Counted from the stretch's first letter, positions 7,315 to 16,275 are shown. The stretch is 34,385 bases of DNA from Pseudomonadota bacterium (GCA_018241185.1 JAFEEH010000032.1:1-34385), one strand, 5' to 3'. Numbers and translations are program-made. Notes: a model not told the origin generated them from the sequence alone.

Positions 7315-7974
7315 ATGCGCTTCAACACCCGCTTCTCCGCCCCTGTTTTCTCGTCGCGAATCGCACGCACGGCCGCCCTGCTTGCGGCCGGTGTGGTCGG
7401 CGCCGTGGTGCTCTCGGCCTGCAAGGACGGCACCGGCCATGGCACTGCCAACGGCATCCGCTTCCCGGACGACGCGCAGATCACGCAGGCGCTGCAGGCG
7501 AACTTCGGCGACGACCCGAACAACGCCAAGGCGCGCGAATTGATCCAGGTGCTGGGCGGCGAGAAGGGCCAGCTCGACTACAAGATCCGCCGCGTGATCT
7601 GGCGCCAGGGCGCCTTCGAGGCCCAGTACGACGTGAGCCTGAAGATGGGCCAGCCCGGTGCCGTGAGCCTGCAGAAGCTCTACGCCACGATGGTGCCGAA
7701 GAACGAGGCAGCCAAGCTGCCCGAGCAGACGCTGCAGGCCTACGAGGACTGGCTCAAGAACAATGCCGCCACGCTCGAGAAGAGCAACCCGCAGCAGGCA
7801 CAGGCGCTGCGCGCCAGCCTCGAGAGCCTGGGCACCTGCTACCGCGAGGCCAAGCCCGACGACCGCATCGCGCTGATGAACGGGCTGGGCGCGCTGATCT
7901 CGCCCGCGCGTGAAGGCTGGTATGCCGACCGGCTCCAGTCGCCCAGCGTGGAGTTGCGCTGCCTGCCGCTGTAA
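7315..7974 (+). CDS. Predicted lipoprotein of unknown function
   Basis: This encodes 219 aa. A signal peptide leads to the lipobox L33-S-A-C36, so the mature protein is probably lipid-anchored. The mature part is soluble-looking and mostly helical: a segment starting IRFPDDAQITQALQANFGDD, a strand-rich piece (YKIRRVIWRQGAFEAQYDV), then a long helical region with two further Cys (in LGTCYRE and ELRCLPL) that could form a disulfide. I do not recognise the family. There is no obvious Shine-Dalgarno; the start is the first ATG in frame and gives the signal peptide. It is transcribed away from the fibre operon and shares its upstream region, so co-regulation is possible but unproven. It converges with the FAH-family gene, 19 bases away. 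Confidence 0.75.
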   Translation: MRFNTRFSAPVFSSRIARTAALLAAGVVGAVVLSACKDGTGHGTANGIRFPDDAQITQALQANFGDDPNNAKARELIQVLGGEKGQLDYKIRRVIWRQGAFEAQYDVSLKMGQPGAVSLQKLYATMVPKNEAAKLPEQTLQAYEDWLKNNAATLEKSNPQQAQALRASLESLGTCYREAKPDDRIALMNGLGALISPAREGWYADRLQSPSVELRCLPL

Positions 7975-7993
7975 GAGCGGGGGCCAGCGGCCG

Positions 7994-9187
7994 TCAGCGC
8001 AGCAGGCCGCGCCCGGCGAGGTTGCGCATCAGCGCGCCGATGCCGAAGTCCCAGCGCGGCGCCTCGTGCGCGTGCACGACGCGGTTGACCAGCGCGCCCA
8101 ATTCCGGCGCGGCGATGGTCACGCGATCGCCCACCACGTGCGTGAAGCCCTGGCCCGGGCCGTGGCGGTCCTGCGTCGGCGCGAACATGGTGCCCAGGAA
8201 GAGCATCAGCCCGTCGGGGTACGCATGGTGCGGGCCGATGGCCTGCGCCGCGAGGTCGAGCGGGTCGCGGCTGATCTTCGCGAGCGAGCTGCTGCCCTCC
8301 ATGACGAAGCCTTCGGGCCCCTCGACCTTCAGGGCCACGGTGATGCGGCGCACGTCGTCGATGCCGAAGTGCGCGTCGAACAGGCGCACGAAGGGGCCGA
8401 TGGCGCAAGAGGCGTTGTTGTCCTTGGCCTTGCCCAGCAGGAGCGCGCTTCGGCCTTCGATGTCGCGCAGGTTGACGTCGTTGCCCAGCGCGGCGCCGAC
8501 CACCCGGCCTCGGCTGTCGATGGCGAGCACGACCTCGGGCTCCGGGTTGTTCCACACCGACTTGGCGAGGATGCCGACGTCCGCCCCGATGCCCACCGCC
8601 GCCAGCACCGGCGCCTTGGTGAAGATTTCCGCGTCAGGGCCAATGCCGACTTCCAGGTACTGAGACCACGCGTTCTGCGCGATCAGCACCTCCTTGACCC
8701 TCGCCGCCTGCGGCGAGCCGGGCACGATGCCCGCGAGGTTGTCGCCCAGCACCTGCGAGAGGCCGGCGCGGATGGCCTCCGCCTTGGTCGCGTCGCCGCG
8801 CGCCTGTTCCTCGATCACCCGTTCGAGCAGGCTCGCGACGAAGGTGACGCCGCTGGCCTTGACGGCCTGCAGGTCGCAAGGTGCGAGCAGCCAGGGCTGC
8901 GCGCCGTCGCGTGCGGTGGCATCGCTATTGCGCAGCACCTCGGCCAGTGCCGCGATGCGCGGCGCCCCGCCGGCATCGAGCAGGCGCCGCACCGCGGCGG
9001 CCGGGTCGTCCTGCTCGAACAGTTCGCTGGCCGTGGGTGCCAGGGCCGACAGCTCGTGCAGCGCATCGCCGCGCACCGCGACCAGCACCGGGCCGACGCC
9101 GGGCTGCCAGAGCCGCCCCACGAGCATCGCGCGCTCGGCGTCCTGCGGCAGGCTGCGGGTGGGATCGAGGGGCATGGGCTGGGTCAT
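7994..9187 (-). CDS. Fumarylacetoacetate hydrolase (FAH)-family protein
   Basis: This encodes 397 aa, with GGAG upstream of the ATG. The C-terminal half holds the FAH metal-site pattern: EPEVV (Glu-x-Glu), then GNDVNLRDIEG about 25 residues later, and KAKDNNASCAIGPF. The family hydrolyses C-C bonds of, decarboxylates or dehydrates 2-oxo/1,3-dicarbonyl acids. The roughly 150-residue N-terminal part and total length resemble sugar-acid (2-keto-3-deoxy-arabinonate type) dehydratases more than fumarylacetoacetase. It is the last gene of the long minus-strand run, after a 126-bp gap that carries a dispersed repeat, so its membership of the nicotinate operon is uncertain. A role late in the pathway on a formyl- or oxo-dicarboxylic acid would be chemically possible (inference). 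Confidence 0.85.
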   Translation of the reverse strand: MTQPMPLDPTRSLPQDAERAMLVGRLWQPGVGPVLVAVRGDALHELSALAPTASELFEQDDPAAAVRRLLDAGGAPRIAALAEVLRNSDATARDGAQPWLLAPCDLQAVKASGVTFVASLLERVIEEQARGDATKAEAIRAGLSQVLGDNLAGIVPGSPQAARVKEVLIAQNAWSQYLEVGIGPDAEIFTKAPVLAAVGIGADVGILAKSVWNNPEPEVVLAIDSRGRVVGAALGNDVNLRDIEGRSALLLGKAKDNNASCAIGPFVRLFDAHFGIDDVRRITVALKVEGPEGFVMEGSSSLAKISRDPLDLAAQAIGPHHAYPDGLMLFLGTMFAPTQDRHGPGQGFTHVVGDRVTIAAPELGALVNRVVHAHEAPRWDFGIGALMRNLAGRGLLR

Positions 9188-9242
9188 CGGTGTCTCCGTG
9201 TCGTGTGAGAGGCAGAGTGTCGCCGCAGCCCTTCCGCCGCGA

Positions 9243-9310
9243 TTTGCTATTGAATTAATAGCTGTTCACGCAGATGGGGCGGGCGCTGCAGGCCGATTTG
9301 GCTTGAAACT
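9243..9310. repeat. Dispersed intergenic repeat, Comamonadaceae type
   Basis: The 126-bp gap between the Mo-hydroxylase and FAH genes contains a hairpin GCTATT-gaatt-AATAGC (9246-9262) followed by GGGCGCTGCAGGCCGATT (9281-9298) and TTGGCTTGAAA. The 18-mer recurs identically at 27481-27498. From memory, elements of this layout (GCTATT hairpin, then GGGCGCT-x-CAGGCC, then TTGGCTTGAAA) are scattered in Acidovorax and Variovorax relatives; I could not check this here. Confidence 0.6.
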
Positions 9311-9313
9311 TCG

Positions 9314-12300
9314 TCAGCGCACCGGTGCGCCGTGCCCGGGCGCCGCACGCACGCGGGCGACCTGCGCAGGCAGATCGGTCCACGGCGAGGCCCGCGGCGC
9401 GAAACGCGCGCGCATGTAGCCGGCCAGTTCTGCGATCTGCGCGTCGCTCAGCGCCTCGCGGAAGGCGGGCATGAAGCCGAGGTCCTTCGTCGCGGGCTCC
9501 CGCACGCCATCGAGGATGGTGCGGATGAGGTTGTCGGGCTGGTCGCTGGCCAGTTGGCTGTTGAGCGCCAACGGTGTGTTCACGCCCAGCAGCGTCGGAC
9601 CATCGCCGGCGTGGTGGCAGGCAGCGCAGGCCATCTCGAACATGCGCTGCGGCGCGCCGAGCAGCTGGTCCTGCCGCGCCGCGGCAGCCTGCACCACCGC
9701 CTGCGCCTGCCGCTGCGGATCGGGCGCCGGCGCGGGGTTGAAGGACGCGAGGTAGGTGGCCATGGCGCGGATGTCGGCATCGGACACCTGCTGCAGCTCG
9801 CGCACCACCTCCGCCATCGGCCCGCCTGCGACGCCGTGCCGCGGCGAGTGGCCGTGGCGCAGGTAGGCATGGAGCGCATCGGCGTCCCACGGAACGGGCG
9901 ATTTCGAGAGCGACGTGAGCGCCGGCGCCTCCCAGCCGTCGATGGTGGCGCCGGCGAGGAAGGCGCTGCCGCCCTGCTCCGCCCCCAACGCGTTGCGGGG
10001 CGTGTGGCAGGCGCCGCAATGGCCCAGGCCGTTGACGAGGTAGGCGCCTCGGTTCCACTCCGCGCTCTGCGTTGCAGCGGGCACGTAGGGCGTGGCGTCG
10101 TGGAACAGCGCGTTCCAGCCCGCCATCAAGGGCCGCAGGTTGAAGGGGAAGCGCAGGTCGTTGGCCGGCAGGATGGCGGGCGAGCCGTCCACTCTCGCCC
10201 CCGCCTTCACCGCGGGCAGCGACTGCAGGTAGGCGTACAGCGCCTGCAGGTCGTCGTCGCTGGTCTTCGCGAAGGCGGTGTACGGGAAGGCCGGGTAAAG
10301 GTGCCGGCCGTCACGCGAGATGCCCTCGCGCATCGCACGCTGGAAGGCGGTGAAGGACCAGCGGCCCAGGCCCGTCTCGGCGTCTGGCGTGAGGTTGGTG
10401 GTGTGAAGGGTGCCAAAGGGCGTTTCCATCGCGCGGCCGCCGGCGTTCGGTGTGCCGCCGGGCGCGGTGTGGCACACGACGCAATCGCCCAGCGCAGCGA
10501 GTTGCCGGCCGCGCTCGATGGTCTCGGCGCTGTAGGCGGGTGCACTGAAGGACACGGGCGCGATGGCGGGCCGCCAGCCGAGCAGGCCGGCGATGGCGCC
10601 GAGGCCGCCGAGGACCAGCGCGGCGCCCGTGGCCCACAGCCCCTTGCGGCGCGGCAGCGGCGCATCGGCCGGCAGCACGCGCGCCGGCTCGGGCTGCGGG
10701 CGCGGCACCTCGTCGCGCGTCGTGTCGCCACCCGTCGGTGGCAGCGGATTCAGCGCGGCGCGCACCACCTCCGGTGTGAAGGGCGGCGCGCGAAAGCGCA
10801 CGCCCGTCGCGTCGAAGATCGCATTGGCGATCGCCGCCGTGCCGGGCACGGAGGCCGACTCGCCCGCGCCCAGCGGCGGCTCGCCGGGGCGCGGCATCTG
10901 CAGCACCTCGACGACCGGCACCTCGCGGAAGCTGAGGATCGGGTAACTGCCCCATTCGCGGTTCGCGACCACGCCCTGAGGCAGCACGCCGGGCAGTTGT
11001 TCCTTCGCTGCGGCGATGCCCGCAGACGGCGTGGGTGCGAACTGCACCTGCTCCTTGAGCGCGCGGCTGGTCGTCTGCAGCACGTTGCCATGCACTTGAT
11101 GCTCGACGCCTGCCGGGTTGATGGTCAGGCCCGCGTCGTGGCCGACCACCACGCGGCGCACATGCACCTCGCCCGTCGTGCGATCGACCTCCACGTCGGC
11201 CACCCACGCAGCCCAGGCGGCGCCGAAGCCGGGCCACTTGCTGTGGACGTAGCGAGCGTAGGCAAAGCCTTGGCCAAAAAGGACATCTCCTCCAGGCCCC
11301 AGTCCACCATCGCTGTTCTCCTGCGGCCCGGTGCGCATGCGCCATCCGGCCTTCTGCGCCGTGGCCTGCACGAGCTCGACAGCGCGCGGATCGTTCAAAT
11401 GCCGCAGACGGAACTGCACCGGATCCACGCCCGCGGCCGTGGCCAGCTCGTCGATGAAGGACTCGTGCGCGAAGGAATTCGGCAGCGCCGACACGCCGCG
11501 CAGCCACGAGGCGCGCACGATCGGCGCCATGTCGTTGACCTTGACCCGAAGGTGGTCGTAGGCGTAGGGCGGGCGCGCGGTGCGGTCGCCCATCTCGTAG
11601 GCATGCGGCTGCGCGTCGACGGTGCCGGTGAGCAGCAGCGCCAGCGTGGGCGCGCCGTTGCTGGGGTAGGAGGTCTCGAAGTCGTAGGCGCCGATGCCGC
11701 CCTCGGGCGACAGCGCGCCGGCCACCGTCATGAGTTGCGCCGTGCCCTTGGGCTCCCAGGCGTGCTCCTGCTCGCGCGTGAGCTGCACGCGCACGGGCGC
11801 GCCGACGGCGCGCGCCAGCAGCGCCGCATCGGCCGCCACGTCGTCGGCACCGTTGCGGCCGTAGCAGCCGGCGGCCTCCATGCGCACGATGTCGACGTCG
11901 ATGTCCTGCAGGCCCATGAGCTTCGCCAGATCAGCGCGCAAGACATGCGGGTTCTGAGACCCTGCCCAGCAACGCAGGCGCACACCCTCTTCGGGCGCCC
12001 AGTGCGCGACGGCGCACGAGGGGCCGATGGAGGCATGCAACTGGTACGGCCACAGGTAGGTGCGGCGCATCGCGTCGCCCGCGCCGGCCAGGGCCGCATC
12101 GACATCGCCCTCATCGACCAGCAGGCGCTGCGTAGCGGGGTTGTCGCGGATCGCCTGCGCCACCTTGTCGGGATGGTCCAGGTCGGGCATGCCGGGCCAG
12201 GACTTCCAGCGCACGCGCAGTTCGCGCATGGCCTGTTCGGCGTGCTCCTCGCGCTCGGCGACGATGCCGACGAAGTCGCGGATCACCACCACCGCGCGGA

Positions 12301-13078
12301 TGCCGGGGATGTGCGCGATGGACGATTCGTCGACCGACTCGAGCGTGTTGCCGACGAAGTCGCCATGGTCGGCGCCCGCGTAGGGCGGCCGCACCACGCG
12401 GCCATGCAGCATGCCGGGCACGCGCATGTCGTGCACGAACACCAGTTCGCCGGCCAGCTTGGCGGGAATGTCGACGCGTGGTTGCGGCGTGCCGACGAGG
12501 CGGTAGTCCTCCGTGCGCTTGACTTGCGCCGCGGTGTCGAGCGTGAGCACCGTGCGCTGGCCGGCCGCCAGTGCGGACAGCGGCAGCCGTGCCACGTCGC
12601 CATGGTGGACCGTGCCATCGACGACGCGCAACTCGGCCGCCGCGACGCCCAGCCGCTCGGCCGCGCGCGCAAGCAGCCAGGCGCGTGCCTGCGCGGCCGC
12701 CAGGCGCAGCGGCTGCGCATGGATCTGGATCGACGCGCTGGCGATGGTCGCGCCCTGGTTAGGCGCCCGTGCCGTGTCGCCCAGCACCATGCAGACTGCA
12801 TCCAGCGGCGCGTCGAGCTCCTCGGCCACGATCTGCGCCAGTGCGGTGCCGATGCCGGTGCCCAGGTCGACGTGGCCGTTCAAGGCCGTGATGCTGCCGT
12901 CGTCCCACACGGCCAGCAGGACCTCGTCGCCCTCGAGCGGATTGCCCGGCACCGCGGCCGGCTGGCCCTTGGCGGGGGGCGGTGCCGGTGGCGTGGGCCG
13001 CACGACCACGAGCACGCCCTCGGCCGCCAGGAAGTCGGCCCGGCTGCGCGGCTGGCTGGCACGCAGGGGTGGACTCAT
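9314..13078 (-). CDS. Nicotinate dehydrogenase-type Mo hydroxylase large subunit fused to three cytochromes c
   Basis: This encodes 1254 aa. Residues about 1-770 are a xanthine-oxidase-family molybdopterin subunit: GHVDLGTGIGTALAQIVAEE near residue 70, APNQGATIAS, a hammerhead-like domain beginning YRLVGTPQPRVDIPAKLAGE, and the catalytic-Glu motif PLGAGESASVPGT near 730. A membrane helix (ALVLGGLGAIAGLLGW) lies near 820. Three CxxCH heme sites follow: CVVCH (~863), CGACH (~1022) and CAACH (~1149). This is the layout of NicB from Pseudomonas putida, which hydroxylates nicotinate to 6-hydroxynicotinate and passes electrons to the respiratory chain. The ATG at 13078 overlaps the small-subunit stop by 4 bases (ATGA). 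The N-terminus has no signal peptide, so a cytoplasmic Mo domain with periplasmic hemes is the simplest topology (inference). Isoquinoline oxidoreductase is the main alternative; the neighbouring nicotinamidase and reductase genes favour nicotinate. Confidence 0.85.
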   Translation of the reverse strand: MSPPLRASQPRSRADFLAAEGVLVVVRPTPPAPPPAKGQPAAVPGNPLEGDEVLLAVWDDGSITALNGHVDLGTGIGTALAQIVAEELDAPLDAVCMVLGDTARAPNQGATIASASIQIHAQPLRLAAAQARAWLLARAAERLGVAAAELRVVDGTVHHGDVARLPLSALAAGQRTVLTLDTAAQVKRTEDYRLVGTPQPRVDIPAKLAGELVFVHDMRVPGMLHGRVVRPPYAGADHGDFVGNTLESVDESSIAHIPGIRAVVVIRDFVGIVAEREEHAEQAMRELRVRWKSWPGMPDLDHPDKVAQAIRDNPATQRLLVDEGDVDAALAGAGDAMRRTYLWPYQLHASIGPSCAVAHWAPEEGVRLRCWAGSQNPHVLRADLAKLMGLQDIDVDIVRMEAAGCYGRNGADDVAADAALLARAVGAPVRVQLTREQEHAWEPKGTAQLMTVAGALSPEGGIGAYDFETSYPSNGAPTLALLLTGTVDAQPHAYEMGDRTARPPYAYDHLRVKVNDMAPIVRASWLRGVSALPNSFAHESFIDELATAAGVDPVQFRLRHLNDPRAVELVQATAQKAGWRMRTGPQENSDGGLGPGGDVLFGQGFAYARYVHSKWPGFGAAWAAWVADVEVDRTTGEVHVRRVVVGHDAGLTINPAGVEHQVHGNVLQTTSRALKEQVQFAPTPSAGIAAAKEQLPGVLPQGVVANREWGSYPILSFREVPVVEVLQMPRPGEPPLGAGESASVPGTAAIANAIFDATGVRFRAPPFTPEVVRAALNPLPPTGGDTTRDEVPRPQPEPARVLPADAPLPRRKGLWATGAALVLGGLGAIAGLLGWRPAIAPVSFSAPAYSAETIERGRQLAALGDCVVCHTAPGGTPNAGGRAMETPFGTLHTTNLTPDAETGLGRWSFTAFQRAMREGISRDGRHLYPAFPYTAFAKTSDDDLQALYAYLQSLPAVKAGARVDGSPAILPANDLRFPFNLRPLMAGWNALFHDATPYVPAATQSAEWNRGAYLVNGLGHCGACHTPRNALGAEQGGSAFLAGATIDGWEAPALTSLSKSPVPWDADALHAYLRHGHSPRHGVAGGPMAEVVRELQQVSDADIRAMATYLASFNPAPAPDPQRQAQAVVQAAAARQDQLLGAPQRMFEMACAACHHAGDGPTLLGVNTPLALNSQLASDQPDNLIRTILDGVREPATKDLGFMPAFREALSDAQIAELAGYMRARFAPRASPWTDLPAQVARVRAAPGHGAPVR

Positions 13079-13602
13079 GCCGACGCGAGGCGCGCGGCAG
13101 CGTCTTCCACGGCGCGCAGGATCTCGATGTGGGTGCCGCAACGGCACAGGTTGCCCGACAGCTCAGCGCGGATGCGCGCCGGTGTCGGCCGCGCTTCACG
13201 GGCCAGCAGCGCTGCGGCCTGCATCACCATGCCGTTCAGGCAATAGCCGCACTGCGCCGCCTGGGCCCGTTCGAAGGCCTGTTGGACGGGGTGGAAATCG
13301 TGGCGCGCGCCCAGGCCTTCCAGGGTGGTGATCGAGCGGCCCGCCACGCCGTGCGCCGGAATCACGCAGGCCCGGGCGGCCACGCCGTCCACGTGCACCG
13401 TGCAGGCGCCGCACTGGCCCAGGCCGCACCCGTACTTGGGGCCGTTGAGGCCCAGGTCGTTGCGCAGCACGTGCAGCAGCGTGGCTTCGCGAGACACAGG
13501 CATCGACACCGCACGGCCGTTGACCTCGAGCGCCAGCAGGGGCCCGAGCTTGTCGGCGGACGCCAGTGGCGCCTGCACCTGGCTAGCGTCGCAACTGCCC
13601 AT
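13075..13602 (-). CDS. [2Fe-2S] small subunit of the Mo hydroxylase (NicA type)
   Basis: This encodes 175 aa. The N-terminal plant-type ferredoxin domain carries GCGLGQCGACTVHVDG with the further Cys in ARACVIP. The C-terminal helical domain carries QCGYCLNGMVMQ and GNLCRCGTH. Together these are the eight Cys that bind two [2Fe-2S] clusters in this family. It accepts electrons from the Mo centre of the large subunit encoded immediately downstream (4-base overlap). The start at 13602 overlaps the end of the upstream binding-protein gene by 20 bases, and about 20 residues precede the ferredoxin fold. It would hydroxylate nicotinate at C6 if the context assignment is right. There is no signal peptide. 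Confidence 0.88.
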   Translation of the reverse strand: MGSCDASQVQAPLASADKLGPLLALEVNGRAVSMPVSREATLLHVLRNDLGLNGPKYGCGLGQCGACTVHVDGVAARACVIPAHGVAGRSITTLEGLGARHDFHPVQQAFERAQAAQCGYCLNGMVMQAAALLAREARPTPARIRAELSGNLCRCGTHIEILRAVEDAAARLASA

Positions 13603-14743
13603 CGCCGGTGTACATCTCCAGGTCGACGAAGGTCGAGCCGTTGTGGTTGCGCGCGCCGTATTCGACCGGGAACTCGCCGAAGCTGGTGCGCCCGATGCTC
13701 TCCAGCCCGGCGATGAAGCTGTCGCGGGTGAGCGCCGGGCCGCCGCGCCGCAGGCCCTCGGCCATCACGCGGCCGACGATGTAACCCTCGAGTGCCGTGT
13801 AGCTGTCGATCTTCTGGCCGAAGGCCGCGCGGTCGCGCTGGTAGTCGGCCACGATGGGCACGCGCAGCGCCTGCGGCGGCGGCACGATGCTGGCCGTGAC
13901 CAGGCCGGCGAGCTTGCCTTCGAGCCGTTGGGCCGAGCCCCTGGCGTCGGTGATGCCCACCGACAGCGTGTAGAGCTGGGCGCCGGACCCGCTCGCACGG
14001 TAGTCGCGGATGAAGACGTCAACCATGCGGCCGGCCATGATCATCACCACCGCGCCCGGCGATGCGGCCTTGAGTCCGGCCACCACCTCCTTGGCATCGG
14101 TCGCGGCGATGGCCATCGGCAGCTTCTGCACCACGTTGACCTTGAAGTCGGCCGCGAGCTGTTCGCAGGTCGCGAGGTTGGACTTGCCGAAGGCGCTGTC
14201 CTGGAACACCACGGCGATGGACTGGATGCCGATGGTCGAGAGGTGGCTGATGATCTTGCGCAGTTCCAGGTCGTAGCCCGCGCGCACGTGGAACAGCAGC
14301 CGGTTGACGCTGGTGCGGAAGGACGAGGTGCCCACCAGCGGCGCGAACATCGGCACGCCGGCCTTCTCGCACAGGGGCATGGCCGCCACCAGGTTGCCGG
14401 TGGCGACATAGCCGGTGAGCGCGAAGACCTTGTCCTGCTCGATCAGTCGCGTGGTGTTGGCCGCCGTCTTCGCGGGCTCGTAGACGTCGTCGTACGAAAC
14501 GAGCTCGACACGCCGGCCATGGACGCCGCCCGCCTTGTTGATCCGGTCGAGGTGCAGCTGGATGCCGGCGCGGTAGTCGATGCCGAAGTCCTGCGCGGGG
14601 CCGCTGAACACGGCCGATTGCCCGAGCCGGATGACACCATCGGCGACGCCGTTTTCGGCACGGGCGGCACGCAGCAGCGCCGGGCCGAAGGCGAGCGCTG
14701 CAGCGCCCGCGGCGAGCGTGCGCCGCCTGGAGAGATGGGTCAT
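13583..14743 (-). CDS. Branched-chain-type ABC importer substrate-binding protein (second copy)
   Basis: This encodes 386 aa. The signal sequence has a twin-arginine-like start (HLSRRRTLAAGAAAL) and a cleavage site near AARAENG. The mature protein is a Leu/Ile/Val-type periplasmic binding protein (Peripla_BP_6): VIRLGQSAVFSGPAQDFG, a GIQLHLDRINKAGGVHGR helix, SYDDVYEP and VFALTGYVATGN. The ATG at 14743 is used because it gives the signal peptide and lies 17 bases after the nicotinamidase stop; the Shine-Dalgarno is weak. No permease genes adjoin it. It sits between the nicotinamidase and dehydrogenase genes and probably feeds the LivHMGF permease upstream, giving the operon two binding proteins with different ligands, perhaps nicotinamide and nicotinate or related pyridines (inference). 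Confidence 0.88.
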   Translation of the reverse strand: MTHLSRRRTLAAGAAALAFGPALLRAARAENGVADGVIRLGQSAVFSGPAQDFGIDYRAGIQLHLDRINKAGGVHGRRVELVSYDDVYEPAKTAANTTRLIEQDKVFALTGYVATGNLVAAMPLCEKAGVPMFAPLVGTSSFRTSVNRLLFHVRAGYDLELRKIISHLSTIGIQSIAVVFQDSAFGKSNLATCEQLAADFKVNVVQKLPMAIAATDAKEVVAGLKAASPGAVVMIMAGRMVDVFIRDYRASGSGAQLYTLSVGITDARGSAQRLEGKLAGLVTASIVPPPQALRVPIVADYQRDRAAFGQKIDSYTALEGYIVGRVMAEGLRRGGPALTRDSFIAGLESIGRTSFGEFPVEYGARNHNGSTFVDLEMYTGDGQLRR

Positions 14744-14759
14744 GGAATGGTGGCTTCTG

Positions 14760-15482
14760 TCAGGCGGCGGCGATGTCACTGGACTGGATGCGCTTCACGC
14801 CCTTGGCCTGCATGTCCTTCCAGGCCTTGGCAAGCGAGCCGTTGAGGTCGATGGCGCGCGTGGCGTCCTCGATCACGTAGGCATCGAAGCCGGCCTTGCG
14901 TGCATCGAGCGCGGTCCAGGCGACGCAGAAGTCGGTCGCCAGGCCGGTGACGTACACGGTCTTGATGCCGCGCGCCTTGAGGTAGCCAGCCAGCCCGGTG
15001 ACGGTCTTGCGGTCGGCCTCCTCGAAGGCCGAATAGCTGTCGACGCCCTTGTTGAAGCCCTTGCGGATGATGAGCTGCGCGGTGGGCAGCTTCAGGTCCT
15101 TGTGCAGCGCTGCGTCGTCGGTGCCCTGCACGCAGTGGTCGGGCCACAGCACCTGGTTGCCGTAGTCGAGCTTGATGCTGGAAAAGGGCTTCTGTCCCGC
15201 ATGCGCGCTGGCGAAGGAGGCATGCCCGGGTGTGTGCCAGTCCTGCGTGACGACCACGTTGTCGAAGCTTTCGGCCAGCTTGTTGATGAGGGGCACCACC
15301 TCCGCCCCACCCTTGACCGGCAGCGTGCCGCCGTCGACGAAGCAGTTCTGGACATCGACCACGATGAGCGCGGCCTTGGGGCCGGGCTTGATCTTGCCAG
15401 CCGCCCACAGGGTGGGCGCGAGGCCGGCCGCGCCGAATGCGGCGGCGGCCTGAAGGAACTGACGGCGTTGCGGGATCTGCAT
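14760..15482 (-). CDS. Exported nicotinamidase (isochorismatase-fold cysteine hydrolase)
   Basis: This encodes 240 aa. The core is a PncA-type hydrolase: catalytic triad D43 (VVDVQNCF), K141 (IIRKGF) and C186 (ATDFCV), with metal-site residues D81 and H83 in QDWHTPGH and H116 in WPDHCVQGT. It should deamidate nicotinamide to nicotinate. Unlike the usual cytoplasmic PncA, it has a twin-arginine-like signal (PQRRQFLQAAAAFGAAGLAP) ending near LWA, so the enzyme is probably periplasmic. GGAGGG sits 8 bases before the ATG at 15482. It lies 58 bases downstream of the LivF gene, in the same run as the nicotinate transporter and dehydrogenase, so a catabolic role rather than NAD salvage is likely. 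Closely related amidases acting on other amides remain possible. Confidence 0.88.
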   Translation of the reverse strand: MQIPQRRQFLQAAAAFGAAGLAPTLWAAGKIKPGPKAALIVVDVQNCFVDGGTLPVKGGAEVVPLINKLAESFDNVVVTQDWHTPGHASFASAHAGQKPFSSIKLDYGNQVLWPDHCVQGTDDAALHKDLKLPTAQLIIRKGFNKGVDSYSAFEEADRKTVTGLAGYLKARGIKTVYVTGLATDFCVAWTALDARKAGFDAYVIEDATRAIDLNGSLAKAWKDMQAKGVKRIQSSDIAAA

Positions 15483-15540
15483 GGAAAAGCCCTCCGGGGT
15501 TGGAATGGATCTGTGGAGGCCGCGGGACGACAAGGGCTGC

Positions 15541-16275
15541 TCACACGCTGAGGTAGGCGCGTCGCACGTCCTCGTTGGCTGCCAGCTCGGCCATGCTGGC
15601 GGCATATCGGATCTGGCCTTTTTCGAGCACGTAGGCGCGGTCGGACACCAGTTCGGCGAAGTGCATGTTCTGCTCGGACAGCAGGATCGACACGCCCTGC
15701 GCCTTGAGCTCCAGGATCATCTGGGCCATCTGCTCGACGATGACCGGCGCCACGCCTTCGGAGGGCTCGTCGAGCAGCACGAGGTACGGGTTGCCCATCA
15801 GCGTGCGTGCCACGGTGAGCATCTGCTGCTCGCCGCCGCTCATGCGGCCGCCCGGGCGGTGGGGCATCTCGCCGAGGTTGGGGAAGAGCTTGAAGAGCTT
15901 CTCGGGCGTCCACAGCGGCGCGGCGCCGCCGTCGGCCCACTGGCGGCCGGCCTGGCGGCCCACCTCGAGGTTCTCCATCACCGTGAGGTCGGTGAACACG
16001 CGCCGGTCCTCGGGCACGAAGCCCAGGCCCAGGCGCGCCGCATGGTGCGGCTCGGTCCTGGAGATGTCCTGGCCCAGGAAGCGGATGGCGCCGCGCCGCT
16101 TGGCCAGCATGCCCATCAGCGCCTTCAGCGTGGTGGACTTGCCGGCGCCGTTGCGGCCCATGAGCGCCACCACCTCGCCGCGCCGCACCTCGAGGTCGAC
16201 GTCGTAGAGGATCTGCGCGGCGCCATACCAGGCGCACAGGGACTTGGCTTCCAGCAATGTGTCTTGAAGGCTCAT
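15541..16275 (-). CDS. livF: ABC importer ATP-binding protein, LivF type
   Basis: This encodes 244 aa, normal for LivF. It has Walker A GRNGAGKSTT, Q-loop region GLGFVPEDRRVFTDLTV, signature MSGGEQQML, Walker B LVLLDEPSEG and switch His region SEQNMHF. It energises import through the LivHM permease together with LivG. The ATG is preceded by AGGA. A 150-bp gap containing a dispersed inverted repeat separates it from LivG upstream, whereas other genes of the transporter are overlapping or close. The substrate is inferred from context to be a pyridine carboxylate or amide, not a branched-chain amino acid. Confidence 0.92.
   Translation of the reverse strand: MSLQDTLLEAKSLCAWYGAAQILYDVDLEVRRGEVVALMGRNGAGKSTTLKALMGMLAKRRGAIRFLGQDISRTEPHHAARLGLGFVPEDRRVFTDLTVMENLEVGRQAGRQWADGGAAPLWTPEKLFKLFPNLGEMPHRPGGRMSGGEQQMLTVARTLMGNPYLVLLDEPSEGVAPVIVEQMAQMILELKAQGVSILLSEQNMHFAELVSDRAYVLEKGQIRYAASMAELAANEDVRRAYLSV

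Noticed and set aside
9332-13246. A 1304-codon plus-strand open frame opposite the Mo hydroxylase
   Set aside because: It is antisense to a clear molybdopterin/cytochrome gene and encodes an Arg/His/Ala-rich low-complexity product; no ribosome-binding site or family motif was seen.
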